Shown: positions 45,330 through 53,878, numbered from the stretch's first letter. The stretch: DNA of 64,000 bases from CALBPI01 sp038531945 (GCA_038531945.1 JBCBBH010000002.1:124001-188000); one strand, 5' to 3'. Notes: generated from the letters alone by a model not told the origin. A program made the numbers and translations.

Positions 45330-46178
45330 GTGTCGCAAGTCGAGCCAGGGGACAGCGCGTATCCCGAGCGAATCGTTTGCATGACTGAAGAGACCACCGA
45401 GGTGCTCTACGACCTCGATGAGTCCTGGCGGATTGTCGGTATCTCAGGCTTCACCGTTCGACCTGCGCGTGCGCGCAAAGAGAAGCCCAAGGTTTCCGCG
45501 TTCACGAGTGCGAAGATCGACCGAATTCTCGAGCTCAACCCGGATCTTGTACTTGGGTTTTCGGATATCCAGGCAGACATCGCTGCCGAGCTCGTGCGGG
45601 CGGGTGTGACCGTCAAAATTTTCAATCAACGCTCGATTCCCGGAATTCTTCAGATGATCCGTGTGCTCGGCGGCATGATCGGTTGCGAGGCCAAAGCGCG
45701 CGCTTACGCTGACGCGCTGATGAACGGTTTGGATCGGATGCGAGCGCGTGGCGTGCCGAATCGCCCGACTATTTATTTCGAGGAGTGGGACGAACCGCTA
45801 ATCAGTGGTATCCGTTGGGTCAGTGAGCTGATTCACGTCGCTGGAGGGCAAGACTGCTTTTCTCATCTCGCCGCTGAGTCTCTGGCGAAAAACCGGATTA
45901 TCGCGGACCCGGCGACGGTGGTCGAAGCGAACCCGGATATCATCGTCGGCTCATGGTGTGGCAAGAAGTTTCGTCCTGAGCGGGTTGCAGCGCGACCCGG
46001 TTGGGATTCGATTTCAGCTGTTCGAAACGGCCACGTCTACGAGGTCAAGTCTGCGCTGATTCTTCAGCCAGGTCCTGCCGCGCTGACCGACGGTGTGGCT
46101 GAGTTGGCTGCGATAGTCGACCGGTGGGTTGCGGACAATCAGTCAGATGCTGTTAAAAGCGACAGCGCTTCCTCATAG
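45330..46178 (+). CDS. Cobalamin-binding / BtuF-like periplasmic-binding-fold protein lacking a signal peptide
   Basis: The 282-residue product has the fold and motifs of iron/B12 ABC-transporter binding proteins (ERIVCMTEETTEVLYDLDE, LNPDLVLGFSD, VEANPDIIVGSWC). The GTG at 45330 is preferred because GAGGGG lies 7 bp before it. From this start the first residues are polar, so no signal peptide is visible, and no permease or ATPase gene is near. It may be cytoplasmic or the annotated start may be too late. Its end overlaps purC on the other strand by 40 bp. Confidence 0.8.
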   Translation: MSQVEPGDSAYPERIVCMTEETTEVLYDLDESWRIVGISGFTVRPARARKEKPKVSAFTSAKIDRILELNPDLVLGFSDIQADIAAELVRAGVTVKIFNQRSIPGILQMIRVLGGMIGCEAKARAYADALMNGLDRMRARGVPNRPTIYFEEWDEPLISGIRWVSELIHVAGGQDCFSHLAAESLAKNRIIADPATVVEANPDIIVGSWCGKKFRPERVAARPGWDSISAVRNGHVYEVKSALILQPGPAALTDGVAELAAIVDRWVADNQSDAVKSDSASS

Positions 46179-47035
46179 CGAGTGGTCGTGCCCTCAACTA
46201 CAGCAGGCGGCAGTTCCGGTCCGGGTGCGGTCTTATCCCAATCGAGCGTCTCCAGATAGTCGCGCACGAACTGTTTATCGAAACTCGCCGGACTGCTGCC
46301 CGGGCGGTAGTCTTTGGCTGGCCAGAAACGCGATGAATCGGGGGTCAGAGCTTCGTCGATCAGCGTGATTACGCCGTCCTGGTCCAAACCGAACTCAAAT
46401 TTGGTGTCGGCAATGATGATGCCGCGGACGCTCGCGAAAGCGGCCCCGTAGGCGTAAAGACTAAGCGAGATACGCTGCACCTCGTCAGCTACTGACGGGC
46501 CAATCAGATCAGCGAGCGTCGTGAGGTCAATGTTCTCGTCGTGATCGCCCACCGCCGCCTTCGTGGCGGGGGTAAACAGCGGCTGGGCGAGTCGATCGGC
46601 CAGTTTCAGCCCACTCGGGAGTTGATGGCCGCAGATAGACCCGGACTGTCGGTAGTCTTTCCACCCCGACCCAATCAGGTAGCCCCGCACCACCGCTTCC
46701 ATTGGCAACGGGTTGAGTTTTCGGACGATCATGGTGCGCTCGTTGAGCGATCGGTTGTTCGGCGTATCGCCGGCTACGTCGGTCAAGCGCAGGTCTGTCA
46801 GATGGTTGGGTACAATCTCGCGTGTCGCGTCGAACCAGAAGCGTGACATCCGAGTCAGAATTTCACCTTTGCCCGGGACGCCATTTGGCAAAATAACGTC
46901 GAAGGCCGACAACCGATCGGTAGCCACTAGAGCAAGATGGTCGTCGCCTATCGCGAAAATGTCCCGCACTTTGCCACGCGCGACGAGTGGAAAACCCTCG
47001 AGCGTTGCCTCGAGCAGGGCGGTAGAGTCGGGCAT
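46139..47035 (-). CDS. purC: Phosphoribosylaminoimidazole-succinocarboxamide synthase PurC
   Basis: PurC makes SAICAR in purine synthesis. The 298-residue form (ATG 47035) is the longer type found in many proteobacteria and yeast. Motifs are LVARGKVRDIF, ATDRLSAFDV, PMEAVVRGYLIGSGW and IIADTKFEFG. The open frame continues upstream, but without family similarity. Confidence 0.95.
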   Translation of the reverse strand: MPDSTALLEATLEGFPLVARGKVRDIFAIGDDHLALVATDRLSAFDVILPNGVPGKGEILTRMSRFWFDATREIVPNHLTDLRLTDVAGDTPNNRSLNERTMIVRKLNPLPMEAVVRGYLIGSGWKDYRQSGSICGHQLPSGLKLADRLAQPLFTPATKAAVGDHDENIDLTTLADLIGPSVADEVQRISLSLYAYGAAFASVRGIIIADTKFEFGLDQDGVITLIDEALTPDSSRFWPAKDYRPGSSPASFDKQFVRDYLETLDWDKTAPGPELPPAVVEGTTTRYEEALSLLTASD

Positions 47036-47118
47036 GGCAGAGAGGAACGTCGCAAAAGTCGATAGAATGATGCGGGCACTGGAATCTCGACGCAACCGAA
47101 AAGAGTCTTGTTGGTATC

Positions 47119-47886
47119 GTGACGTTTCTGGGTAAGTTAGTTGGCAGCCTCGCCGGGATGGCAACCGGTAAATGGGTATTGGCGGTTTTGGGTCTCGCGC
47201 TCGGACACCAGTTTGATCGCGGCTTCTCGAAGTACGCACGCAATGCACTGCCACCCTCATTTATTCGTGTCGCCTTTTCCGCAATGGGCCATCTTGCGAA
47301 GGCGGACGGTCGGGTAAGCGAGGCAGAGATCCACCTGGCGCGGGCTGCCATGCGCACGCTCGATTTGGATACCAAGGCCACACAAGCCGCGATGCGCGCG
47401 TTCAACACAGGCAAGCAGGCCGGCTTCAACCTCGAAGCGCAGCTCAGGGAGTTACGTGATGAGGTGCGGGACGCGACACAGATGGGCGAGCAACTGGTGG
47501 CCTTTTTGCTACCGGTGCTGTTGCTCAAGCCGGATGTGATCAGCGCGGAGCGCAGGGTGCTGTGGCAGGTTGCGCAGACGTTCGAATTGAGTCGAGTCGA
47601 TGTCGCGCAGATGGAAGCTCGCGCGCGACTCGGCCGCCACTTCCGCAGCGCTCCGGCAGCGCCGCCAACGCAAGATCGCGCTGTCGCTGCGTTTGCCGTT
47701 CTCGGTATTGGCCCCGAGGCGTCGAATGCCGAGATCAAAACCGCGTACCGCCGATTGATGAACCGGTATCATCCCGACAAGCTTGCTGTGGATGCATCGG
47801 CCGCGGACCTTGAGTCTGCCAGTCGCAAGACGCGGGAAGTGAGAGAGGCGTACGAATTAATTCGTGCGCGTCGAGGATTCAAGTAG
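47119..47886 (+). CDS. djlA: DnaJ-like co-chaperone DjlA
   Basis: DjlA is a membrane-anchored J-domain protein. The 255-residue product has an N-terminal hydrophobic anchor (about 5-28), a TerB-like helical domain (about 50-150) and a C-terminal J domain with the HPD motif in RLMNRYHPDKL. GTG start. It lies 12 bp before rpe. Confidence 0.92.
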   Translation: MTFLGKLVGSLAGMATGKWVLAVLGLALGHQFDRGFSKYARNALPPSFIRVAFSAMGHLAKADGRVSEAEIHLARAAMRTLDLDTKATQAAMRAFNTGKQAGFNLEAQLRELRDEVRDATQMGEQLVAFLLPVLLLKPDVISAERRVLWQVAQTFELSRVDVAQMEARARLGRHFRSAPAAPPTQDRAVAAFAVLGIGPEASNAEIKTAYRRLMNRYHPDKLAVDASAADLESASRKTREVREAYELIRARRGFK

Positions 47887-47898
47887 ACAGGAACCAAT

Positions 47899-48576
47899 GT
47901 GAGTAAAACTGATTGCATCATCGCACCGTCCATCTTATCGGCCGACTTTGCCCGTCTCGGCGAGGATACAGCTCAGGTTCTTGAAGCCGGCGCCGACTGG
48001 GTGCACTTCGATGTGATGGACAATCATTTTGTGCCGAATCTGACGATTGGGCCGATGGTGTGCGAGGCGCTGCGCAACTTTGGAATCGTGGCGCCGATCG
48101 ACGTGCACCTGATGATTGAGCCGGTGGATGCGATTATTCCCGAGTTCGCGAAAGCCGGCGCATCGATTATCTCCATCCATCCTGAGGCGACGCGCCACCC
48201 TGACCGTTCGCTTGCCTTGATTCGCGACAGCGGATGTCAGGCCGGGATTGTGTTCAGTCCTGCAACGCCGCTGACTTGGCTGGACCATGTCATGGACAAG
48301 ATCGACCTGGTGCTGGTGATGTCCGTCAATCCAGGTTTCGGTGGTCAGCAGTTTATTCCCGAAGCGCTGGCGAAGCTTCGTGCAGTTCGCGAGCGGATCG
48401 ACGCGAGTGGGCGGAACATACGCCTTGAGGTCGACGGAGGCGTCAAGCCTGACAACATTGGCCAAATAGCAGCAGCGGGTGCCGATACTTTCGTCGCCGG
48501 ATCCGCAATATTTGGTAGCGACGACTACTCGGAAACAATTAGCACGATGCGCGACCGGGTCGCGGCAAGCCGCTAG
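47899..48576 (+). CDS. rpe: Ribulose-phosphate 3-epimerase
   Basis: Rpe interconverts ribulose-5-phosphate and xylulose-5-phosphate. The 225-residue barrel has IIAPSILSADFARLG, HFDVMDNHFVPN, VMSVNPGFGGQ and EVDGGVKPDN. It uses a GTG start. No Calvin-cycle genes are nearby, so a general pentose-phosphate role is most likely. Confidence 0.96.
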   Translation: MSKTDCIIAPSILSADFARLGEDTAQVLEAGADWVHFDVMDNHFVPNLTIGPMVCEALRNFGIVAPIDVHLMIEPVDAIIPEFAKAGASIISIHPEATRHPDRSLALIRDSGCQAGIVFSPATPLTWLDHVMDKIDLVLVMSVNPGFGGQQFIPEALAKLRAVRERIDASGRNIRLEVDGGVKPDNIGQIAAAGADTFVAGSAIFGSDDYSETISTMRDRVAASR

Positions 48577-48665
48577 CCCAGGGGTTGTCTCACACCGTTC
48601 GGGCCATTAGGAATAGATGTGCCGATGCCACTGCCGTCCCTGTGAGCTTCTGTTGGTCGGATCTT

Positions 48666-49322
48666 TCAGATTTTTCGTTTCGGGCGGGCGCCGTAAACGA
48701 CGATGGTCTTACCGCTGGCGGTCACCAAACCCTGTTCTTCAAGGACCTTCAGAACACGCCCTGCCATTTCTCGGCTGCAGCCGACGAGGCGACTCAATTC
48801 CTGGCGTGAGACTTTGATTTGCATTCCATCCGGGTGCGTCATTGCGTCCGGTTCATTGCAAAGGTCCATGATGGCGTGGGCGACGCGCCCGGTAACGTCG
48901 ACGAACGCGAGGTCGCCCAGCTTGCGGTTGGTTCGATCCAACCGTGTGGCAAGCTGCGTCGCAAGTTCGAATACAAGGCCTGGGCTTTCGCTCGCAATCT
49001 GACGGAATCGCGGATACGTCATTTCCGCTATCTCGCATTCGGTTCGTGTCCGCACCCAAGCGCTGCGGGTCGGCTGCTCGTAAAACAACCCCATCTCACC
49101 GAAGAATTGGCCTTTGTTCAGATACGCCAAGACCATTTCGTTGCCATCTTCATCTTCAATCATCACTTCGACGGACCCATCGACGATGTAGTAGAGAATG
49201 TCTGGCAAGTCCCCAGCGTGAATCATGACCGTCTTCGAGGGTACGGTCCGCACTCGGCAATAGCTCAGGAATCGATTGATCGCTGGAACTTCACTCAACG
49301 GTTTGGTTGCATTGGTCGCCAA
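48666..49322 (-). CDS. CRP/Vfr family cyclic-AMP-type transcription regulator
   Basis: The protein has an N-terminal cyclic-nucleotide domain (GSVEVMIEDEDGNEMVLAYL, GQFFGEMGLF) and a C-terminal helix-turn-helix (SRQELSRLVGCSREMAGRVL), very close to Pseudomonas Vfr, including DLAFVDVTGRVA and MTHPDGMQIK. The TTG at 49322 is chosen because GGAGG (49332-49336) lies 9 nt upstream, giving 218 residues; the open frame continues to a TTG at 49367. TATAAT at 49393-49398 could be its -10. Confidence 0.9.
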   Translation of the reverse strand: MATNATKPLSEVPAINRFLSYCRVRTVPSKTVMIHAGDLPDILYYIVDGSVEVMIEDEDGNEMVLAYLNKGQFFGEMGLFYEQPTRSAWVRTRTECEIAEMTYPRFRQIASESPGLVFELATQLATRLDRTNRKLGDLAFVDVTGRVAHAIMDLCNEPDAMTHPDGMQIKVSRQELSRLVGCSREMAGRVLKVLEEQGLVTASGKTIVVYGARPKRKI

Positions 49323-49392
49323 TTGCACGGCCCTCCACGTGACACGCTCTAAGGTTTGGCCCGGCAACTTCCAATATCGCCCGCGCCTTATG

Positions 49393-49398
49393 ATTATA
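49393..49398 (-). promoter_or_regulatory. Consensus -10 box upstream of the CRP/Vfr gene
   Basis: On the minus strand TATAAT lies 71 bp before the chosen start. A TTGACA is directly adjacent upstream, too close to be its -35, and no clear -35 is seen at 17 bp. Confidence 0.35.
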
Positions 49399-49454
49399 TG
49401 TCAAGTGTAACCCGAAGCACCGCAACACTGCACGCGGCCGCTTGTGCGGCGTCG

Positions 49455-50099
49455 TTACAGACGAAACGCACCCGCCTTCATCACGCCCGATACGGCGCGC
49501 ATCGCCACCTTGATCGGCGCGGGCAATGAGGCAGCGCCAGCCTCCCGTGCGTCTTTGCCATGCTCGGCTTCTTCGGCGCGCATGGTGCCGAGAATGTCGC
49601 GGCTGCGTTGGTCACGCGCCGGTAACCGCTCGAGATGGTCTTGAAGGTGCTCCACGACCTGCCGTTCGGTTTCATCAATGAAACCAAGGCCCCATCGGTC
49701 GCCCGCAATGCCACTGAGTGCGCCTATGACGTAGGCGCCGGCGTACCATGCCGGGTTCAGCAGGCTGGGCCGTGCGTCGAGTTCGCGCAGCCGTCCGCGA
49801 CACCAGGCGAGATGGTCGAATTCTTCTTCTGCGGCGTGGTGGAGCTTTTCGAGTATCTTTGCGTCCCTCGCTACCAGTGCATGGCCTTGGTAAAGCCCTT
49901 GAGCAGCGACCTCGCCCGCATCATTGACGCGCATCAAATTGGCCGCGAGCGTGCGCTCTGCGTCCGAAAGGTTGGGGTCACGCGTATCTCCGGCGGGCGA
50001 CGGACGTTGAGGGGCAGGGGCATGGCTCGCGATCGTGCGCAGCGCATTATCCGCGCCGGCGACAAGGCGCTCCATCAGAGTTGTCGGTGCTCGTCTCAT
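49455..50099 (-). CDS. coq7: Ubiquinone biosynthesis di-iron hydroxylase Coq7
   Basis: Coq7 hydroxylates the demethoxy-ubiquinone intermediate using O2, the aerobic step used in place of UbiF. The 214-residue protein has paired Glu/ExxH iron motifs: RVNDAGEVAAQGLYQGH, EEEFDHLAW, ETERQVVEHL and AEEAEHGKDA. An oxygen-dependent quinone step fits an aerobic lifestyle. Confidence 0.94.
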   Translation of the reverse strand: MRRAPTTLMERLVAGADNALRTIASHAPAPQRPSPAGDTRDPNLSDAERTLAANLMRVNDAGEVAAQGLYQGHALVARDAKILEKLHHAAEEEFDHLAWCRGRLRELDARPSLLNPAWYAGAYVIGALSGIAGDRWGLGFIDETERQVVEHLQDHLERLPARDQRSRDILGTMRAEEAEHGKDAREAGAASLPAPIKVAMRAVSGVMKAGAFRL

Positions 50100-50230
50100 C
50101 AGAATGTGACTCTACGTCGATCAAAACAGTCTTTTATGATAGCAGTTTGCTTCCGAATGGTGCTTGGCTGCGACGGGCGCCATTGGCATAATCCGCGCCC
50201 TAAATCCACATCAGATAAGAGAACACACTT

Positions 50231-50926
50231 ATGAAACGCTGCGTAATCCTCGGGCTGGCGCTCGCGATCACTTCAGGATCCGCTGTCGCGGAATTCGATG
50301 GCAAGGTCTCCTTCGGTTTCCTTGGAACCAGCGGCAACGCGGAGAGCAGCAGCATCAACGCTGGCTCGACGCTGAATTGGACCTTGGACCGTTGGACCCA
50401 TTCGCTGGAGCTGCAAGCGCTCGGATCACAGGATGATGTCGATACCACCGCCGAGGCCTACCTGGCAGGCTGGAAGAGTGACTGGGCGATTAACGACAAA
50501 AGCTATGTCTTCGGTCTCCTTCGGTACGAAAAGGACAAGTTCTCCGGCTATGACCAGCAGCTGACTCAGGCGCTGGGTTACGGGCGCAACCTGATTGATA
50601 CGGAGCGGACCACGTGGGACGTTGAACTTGGTGTGGGTGCTCGTCAGTCGGACTTGCGAGACAATACAACCGAAGATGAGACTATCGCCCGATTCGGTAC
50701 TGATTATGTCTACCGTTTCAACGAGTCAAACGAGTTCAACGCAAACTTCTCGGTCGAATCCGGCGAATTCAACACCCTCGCCAGGACCCTATTGGCTTTC
50801 AAAGCTCGACTGGTTGGCGATCTGGCCCTGGTTGCGTCCTACCGGGTGCGGTACAACTCCGATGTTCCGGTAGGCACTGAGGAAACCGATACCTTCACCG
50901 CAATCTCACTGGAATACGCCTTCTAG
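50231..50926 (+). CDS. DUF481 (YdiY-like) outer-membrane protein
   Basis: A 231-residue exported protein. A signal peptide with SAVAEF cleavage site is clear (about 1-21). The mature part has alternating strands (GKVSFGFLGTSGNAESSSINAG) and ends with AISLEYAF, whose terminal Phe is typical of outer-membrane beta barrels. Function of DUF481 is not known. Divergent from coq7. Confidence 0.87.
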   Translation: MKRCVILGLALAITSGSAVAEFDGKVSFGFLGTSGNAESSSINAGSTLNWTLDRWTHSLELQALGSQDDVDTTAEAYLAGWKSDWAINDKSYVFGLLRYEKDKFSGYDQQLTQALGYGRNLIDTERTTWDVELGVGARQSDLRDNTTEDETIARFGTDYVYRFNESNEFNANFSVESGEFNTLARTLLAFKARLVGDLALVASYRVRYNSDVPVGTEETDTFTAISLEYAF

Positions 50927-50930
50927 GGAC

Positions 50931-50960
50931 TTGCAAAGGGTTGATCGACTCCCGTATTAT
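50931..50960 (+). promoter_or_regulatory. Probable rplM-rpsI promoter
   Basis: TTGCAA (50931-50936) and TATTAT (50955-50960) are 18 bp apart, followed by a GC-rich start region (GCGCGCTCG), which suggests stringent control. The rplM ATG is about 70 bp downstream. Confidence 0.45.
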
Positions 50961-51029
50961 TGCGCGCTCGCTGCGCCGGACGGTGCGGTCTTTCGGCGCC
51001 TAAAACAGGTGCCTGACTGAGTGAACATC

Positions 51030-51464
51030 ATGAAGACATTTGCTGCGAAACCTGCCGAAGTGCGGCGGGACTGGTATCTCGTTGATGCTGCTGATAAAAC
51101 TTTGGGTCGGCTGGCAACGGAAATCGCGTTGCGGTTGCGCGGGAAGCACAAGCCGGTGTACACGCCGAACGTCGACACCGGCGACTACATTGTTGTCATC
51201 AACGCGGAAAAGGTACGTGTTACCGGGAACAAGCGGACGGACAAGATGTACCACCGCCACACCGGCTACATCGGCAGCTTGAAGAGTATGAGCTTCGAGA
51301 AATTGATCGAGCATGCACCGGAGCGAGCCATCCAGCTCGCAGTTAAGGGTATGTTGCCGAAGAACAGCCTTGGCCGGCAGATGATCAAGAAGTTGCGCGT
51401 TTATGCGGGTGATGCTCATGACCATCAAGCTCAGCAGCCTGTTCCGCTGGAAATTCCAGCCTAA
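51030..51464 (+). CDS. rplM: Large ribosomal subunit protein L13
   Basis: The 144-residue product starts MKTFAAKPAEVRRDWYLVDA and contains KMYHRHTGYIGSLK and VKGMLPKNSLGRQM, typical of L13. An in-frame GTG at 51021 would add three residues; the ATG matches the family. It is followed by rpsI. Confidence 0.97.
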   Translation: MKTFAAKPAEVRRDWYLVDAADKTLGRLATEIALRLRGKHKPVYTPNVDTGDYIVVINAEKVRVTGNKRTDKMYHRHTGYIGSLKSMSFEKLIEHAPERAIQLAVKGMLPKNSLGRQMIKKLRVYAGDAHDHQAQQPVPLEIPA

Positions 51465-51526
51465 ACAAACATCGACCAGATCAAACGCGATCTGAATTTA
51501 CGACAGAACACGACTACGGAAATCCC

Positions 51527-51919
51527 ATGAGCGAAACCGCTTTTTACGGCACAGGCCGACGCAAGACTTCTACAGCGCGCGTATACGTGCGTCCGGGTAA
51601 CGGCGATATCACTGTCAACCGGAAGCCACTCGACCAATTCTTTGGACGTGAGACTGCTCGCATGATTGTTCGTCAACCGTTGGAGTTGATCGGACGCAAG
51701 AACGATTTCGATGTCACTGTGTCAGTCACAGGCGGCGGAACAACAGGGCAGGCCGGTGCGATTCGTCATGGCTTGACCAGAGCGCTGATGGAGTATGACG
51801 AAAGTCTTCGGCCAGAGTTGCGCAAAGCAGGGTTTGTCACCCGCGATGCACGGGAAGTGGAGCGCAAGAAAGTCGGACTGCGCAAGGCGCGTCGCGCCAC
51901 ACAGTTCTCCAAACGCTAA
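51527..51919 (+). CDS. rpsI: Small ribosomal subunit protein S9
   Basis: The 130-residue product has YGTGRRKTSTARVYVRPG, VTGGGTTGQAGAIRHG and the basic ending RKKVGLRKARRATQFSKR, whose tail reaches the decoding region. It is directly followed by the tandem terminator array. Confidence 0.97.
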   Translation: MSETAFYGTGRRKTSTARVYVRPGNGDITVNRKPLDQFFGRETARMIVRQPLELIGRKNDFDVTVSVTGGGTTGQAGAIRHGLTRALMEYDESLRPELRKAGFVTRDAREVERKKVGLRKARRATQFSKR

Positions 51920-51980
51920 AGCACTCTCCTTGCTGGCATGGAGCGATTCTCTCCAACGTCCGCAACGCGGAGGGCCAAAA

Positions 51981-52214
51981 AAAGCAGCCATCGGCTGCTT
52001 TNNNNNNNNNNNNNNNNNNNNNNNNNNNNNNNNNNNNNNNNNNNNNNNNNNNNNNNNNNNNNNNNNNNNNNNNNNNNNNNNNNNNNNNNNNNNNNNNNNN
52101 TTTTTTGAGATTGAGTAAAGCAGCCATCGGCTGCTTTTTTTTGAGATTGAGTAAAGCAGCCATCGGCTGCTTTTTTTTGAGATTGAGTAAAGCAGCCATC
52201 GGCTGCTTTTTTTT
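51981..52214 (+). repeat. Tandem array of 36-bp units, each an intrinsic terminator
   Basis: The unit is an inverted repeat (AAAGCAGCC-ATC-GGCTGCTTT, 9-bp stem), eight Ts in all, and the spacer GAGATTGAGT. Copies start at 52117, 52153 and 52189, exactly 36 bp apart. One copy is seen at 51981-52001 before the run of Ns, and the tail of another at 52101-52116. Each unit alone has the features of a Rho-independent terminator reading in the rpsI direction. The copy number is unknown because the array is broken by a sequence gap. Confidence 0.92.
52002..52100. other. Run of 99 Ns (assembly gap)
   Basis: The Ns fall inside the 36-bp repeat array. The distance between flanking repeats (51981 to 52117, 136 bp) is not a multiple of 36, so the gap length is probably nominal. 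Confidence 0.97.
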
Positions 52215-52271
52215 ATTCTCTGAGGCGGCGCTTGTTGCCTTCTTGGAAGACCCCTGCTCGTGTCTGTGGGG

Positions 52272-52934
52272 TTAGTTTTGTAAGCGCCGAACGCCGTTGG
52301 GTCCACCTAACAGCAGTACATCGGCGCCGCGGTTGGCGAAAATTCCTACAGTAACGACGCCCGGAATTTGGCTGATTCTTGCTTCCATCTCACGCGGATT
52401 GACGATCGACAAGTTGTGGACGTCAATGATCTCGTTCCCGTTATCTGTCGTGAATCCTTCACGGAAGAACGGTTGCCCGCGCATTTTGATCATCTGACGA
52501 CTGACGTACGAACGGGCCATCGGGATGACTTCAATCGGCAATGGAAACTGGCCCAGCATACCCACCAGCTTGGACTCGTCCGCTATACACACAAATTTTC
52601 GTGCTGCAGCCGCGAGAATTTTCTCTCGGGTCAACGCGCCGCCACCGCCTTTCATCAGGTCAAGGTGTTTTGTGCATTCATCGGCACCGTCGATGTAGAG
52701 ATCCAGCGTTCCCACTTCGTTGAGTGGTTGGACCTCAAACCCGGCCGCGGACAGCAGTTTGGTCGTCACGTCAGAACTCGAAACAACCGCTGAAATCCTG
52801 TCTCGGTACTCTGGCAAGAAAGGGATCAGCTCATTGACGGTCGAGCCGGTGCCGACGCCCAGGCCGTCCACTCCGTTCTCCAGGAACGATAACGCGTCAA
52901 TCGCCGCTTTCTTTTTATGGGATCTTGAGTCCAT
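52272..52934 (-). CDS. rpiA: Ribose-5-phosphate isomerase A
   Basis: RpiA interconverts ribose-5-phosphate and ribulose-5-phosphate. The 220-residue protein has GLGVGTGSTVN, VVSSSDVTT, YIDGADECTKHLDLMKGGGG and VCIADESK. It is convergent with rpsI across the terminator array. Confidence 0.97.
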   Translation of the reverse strand: MDSRSHKKKAAIDALSFLENGVDGLGVGTGSTVNELIPFLPEYRDRISAVVSSSDVTTKLLSAAGFEVQPLNEVGTLDLYIDGADECTKHLDLMKGGGGALTREKILAAAARKFVCIADESKLVGMLGQFPLPIEVIPMARSYVSRQMIKMRGQPFFREGFTTDNGNEIIDVHNLSIVNPREMEARISQIPGVVTVGIFANRGADVLLLGGPNGVRRLQN

Positions 52935-53030
52935 ATTTGGATTTATGTGGTGAGAAACTGAAAATATATCAGCACAGTCAAGAGGTTGTGGCCGAATTCG
53001 TCACGCTTTCGTAATTGGCTCCAAAAAAAA

Positions 53031-53063
53031 TGCCCGCCTGGGAGGGCGGGCACTCTTTTTTTG
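53031..53063 (-). terminator. Bidirectional intrinsic terminator after the histone-like gene
   Basis: TGCCCGCC (53031-53038) pairs with GGCGGGCA (53045-53052). An A-run at 53023-53030 lies on one side and a T-run at 53056-53062 on the other, so the hairpin has a U-tract in both directions. On the minus strand it ends the H1-like gene. Confidence 0.85.
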
Positions 53064-53111
53064 CCCTAACGCCCGGAATCATAGCCATTGCCGGACGGTC
53101 GGGTCATCGCG

Positions 53112-53639
53112 TTAACGCTTTTTGGTGCGTCGGCGCGTTTTCTTCTTCGCCACTTTTTTCTTAGCGACTTTTTTCTTCGCAACCTTTTTCTTGGCTACCT
53201 TTCTTTTCGCTGTCTTTTTCTTGGCAGCTTTTTTCTTAGCTACCTTTTTCTTGGCGACTTTCTTTTTAGCGGTTTTCTTTTTGGCTGTCTTTTTCTTGGC
53301 AGTTTTCTTCTTAGCCGTTTTTCTCTTCGCTACTTTTTTCTTGGCGGTTTTCTTTTTCGCTGTCTTTTTCTTAGCGGTTTTTTTCTTGGCTGTTTTCTTC
53401 TTAGCTACCTTTTTCTTGGCAGTTTTCTTCTTAGCCGTTTTTTTCTTCGCTACTTTTTTCTTGGCAACCTTCTTCTTGGCTGCTTTTTTCTTCGCTACTT
53501 TTTTCTTAGCGACTTTCTTGCGAGTAGTTTTCTTAGCGACTTTCTTCTTCGCTGCTACTTTGCGTTTGGTCGCAACCTTACGTTTCGTAGCCTTCTTTCG
53601 AGTCGAAGTTTTTTTCTTCGACGTTTTCTTGGTAGCCAT
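53112..53639 (-). CDS. Histone H1-like Lys/Ala repeat protein
   Basis: The 175-residue product is almost wholly Lys, Ala, Val and Thr, arranged as 5-residue repeats KKKTA or KKKVA. It starts MATKKTSKKKTSTRKKATKR and ends RRRTKKR. Such proteins resemble eukaryotic H1 tails, AlgP of Pseudomonas and other bacterial H1-like proteins, and bind DNA through charge. The ATG at 53639 has GGAGAAG upstream. Synonymous codons vary between repeats, so DNA identity is lower than protein identity. The precise role is unknown. Confidence 0.88.
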   Translation of the reverse strand: MATKKTSKKKTSTRKKATKRKVATKRKVAAKKKVAKKTTRKKVAKKKVAKKKAAKKKVAKKKVAKKKTAKKKTAKKKVAKKKTAKKKTAKKKTAKKKTAKKKVAKRKTAKKKTAKKKTAKKKTAKKKVAKKKVAKKKAAKKKTAKRKVAKKKVAKKKVAKKKVAKKKTRRRTKKR

Positions 53640-53672
53640 AATGACTTCTCCGTGTGGGTACCCGGGGCCGAG

Positions 53673-53702
53673 TATATACATAAGATGGCAAAATTCCAGC
53701 AA
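53673..53702 (-). promoter_or_regulatory. Probable promoter of the histone-like gene
   Basis: On the minus strand TTGCTG (53702-53697) and TATATA (53678-53673) are 18 bp apart, about 34 bp before the ATG. Confidence 0.45.
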
Positions 53703-53753
53703 CAGGGTCAGGAGTTGTGAACTCGTTTCGCACTACGTTTATAGGGGTGTGTT

Positions 53754-53775
53754 GTTGACCTTAGTACACGTCAAC
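53754..53775. repeat. Inverted repeat GTTGAC-N10-GTCAAC
   Basis: A 6-bp perfect inverted repeat with a 10-bp spacer lies in the 239-bp gap between the histone-like gene and ygfA. It could be an operator; nothing else is seen in this gap apart from the promoter listed separately. Confidence 0.3.
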
Positions 53776-53878
53776 AGGAGCCGATCGTTACTCGGACCAT
53801 TTCGCCTGTGGGTTCAACACTTTTTGACTGCGAACCACACCCGGGTGGTTGTTGTGCGGTACGCCTTGTGAATCAAAC

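Noticed and set aside
51981..52214. CRISPR array (36-bp repeat period)
   Set aside because: The whole 36-bp period is identical between copies, with no unique spacers. Each unit is a hairpin plus T-run, and no cas gene is present.
51722..52306. Minus-strand frame with a 12-residue repeat crossing the Ns
   Set aside because: The repeat is the translation of the 36-bp terminator array; the frame runs through undefined bases.
53122..53871. 249-codon plus-strand frame resembling a Phe/Leu-rich membrane protein
   Set aside because: It is the reverse complement of the Lys codons in the histone-like gene; AAG/AAA read backwards gives Phe/Leu.
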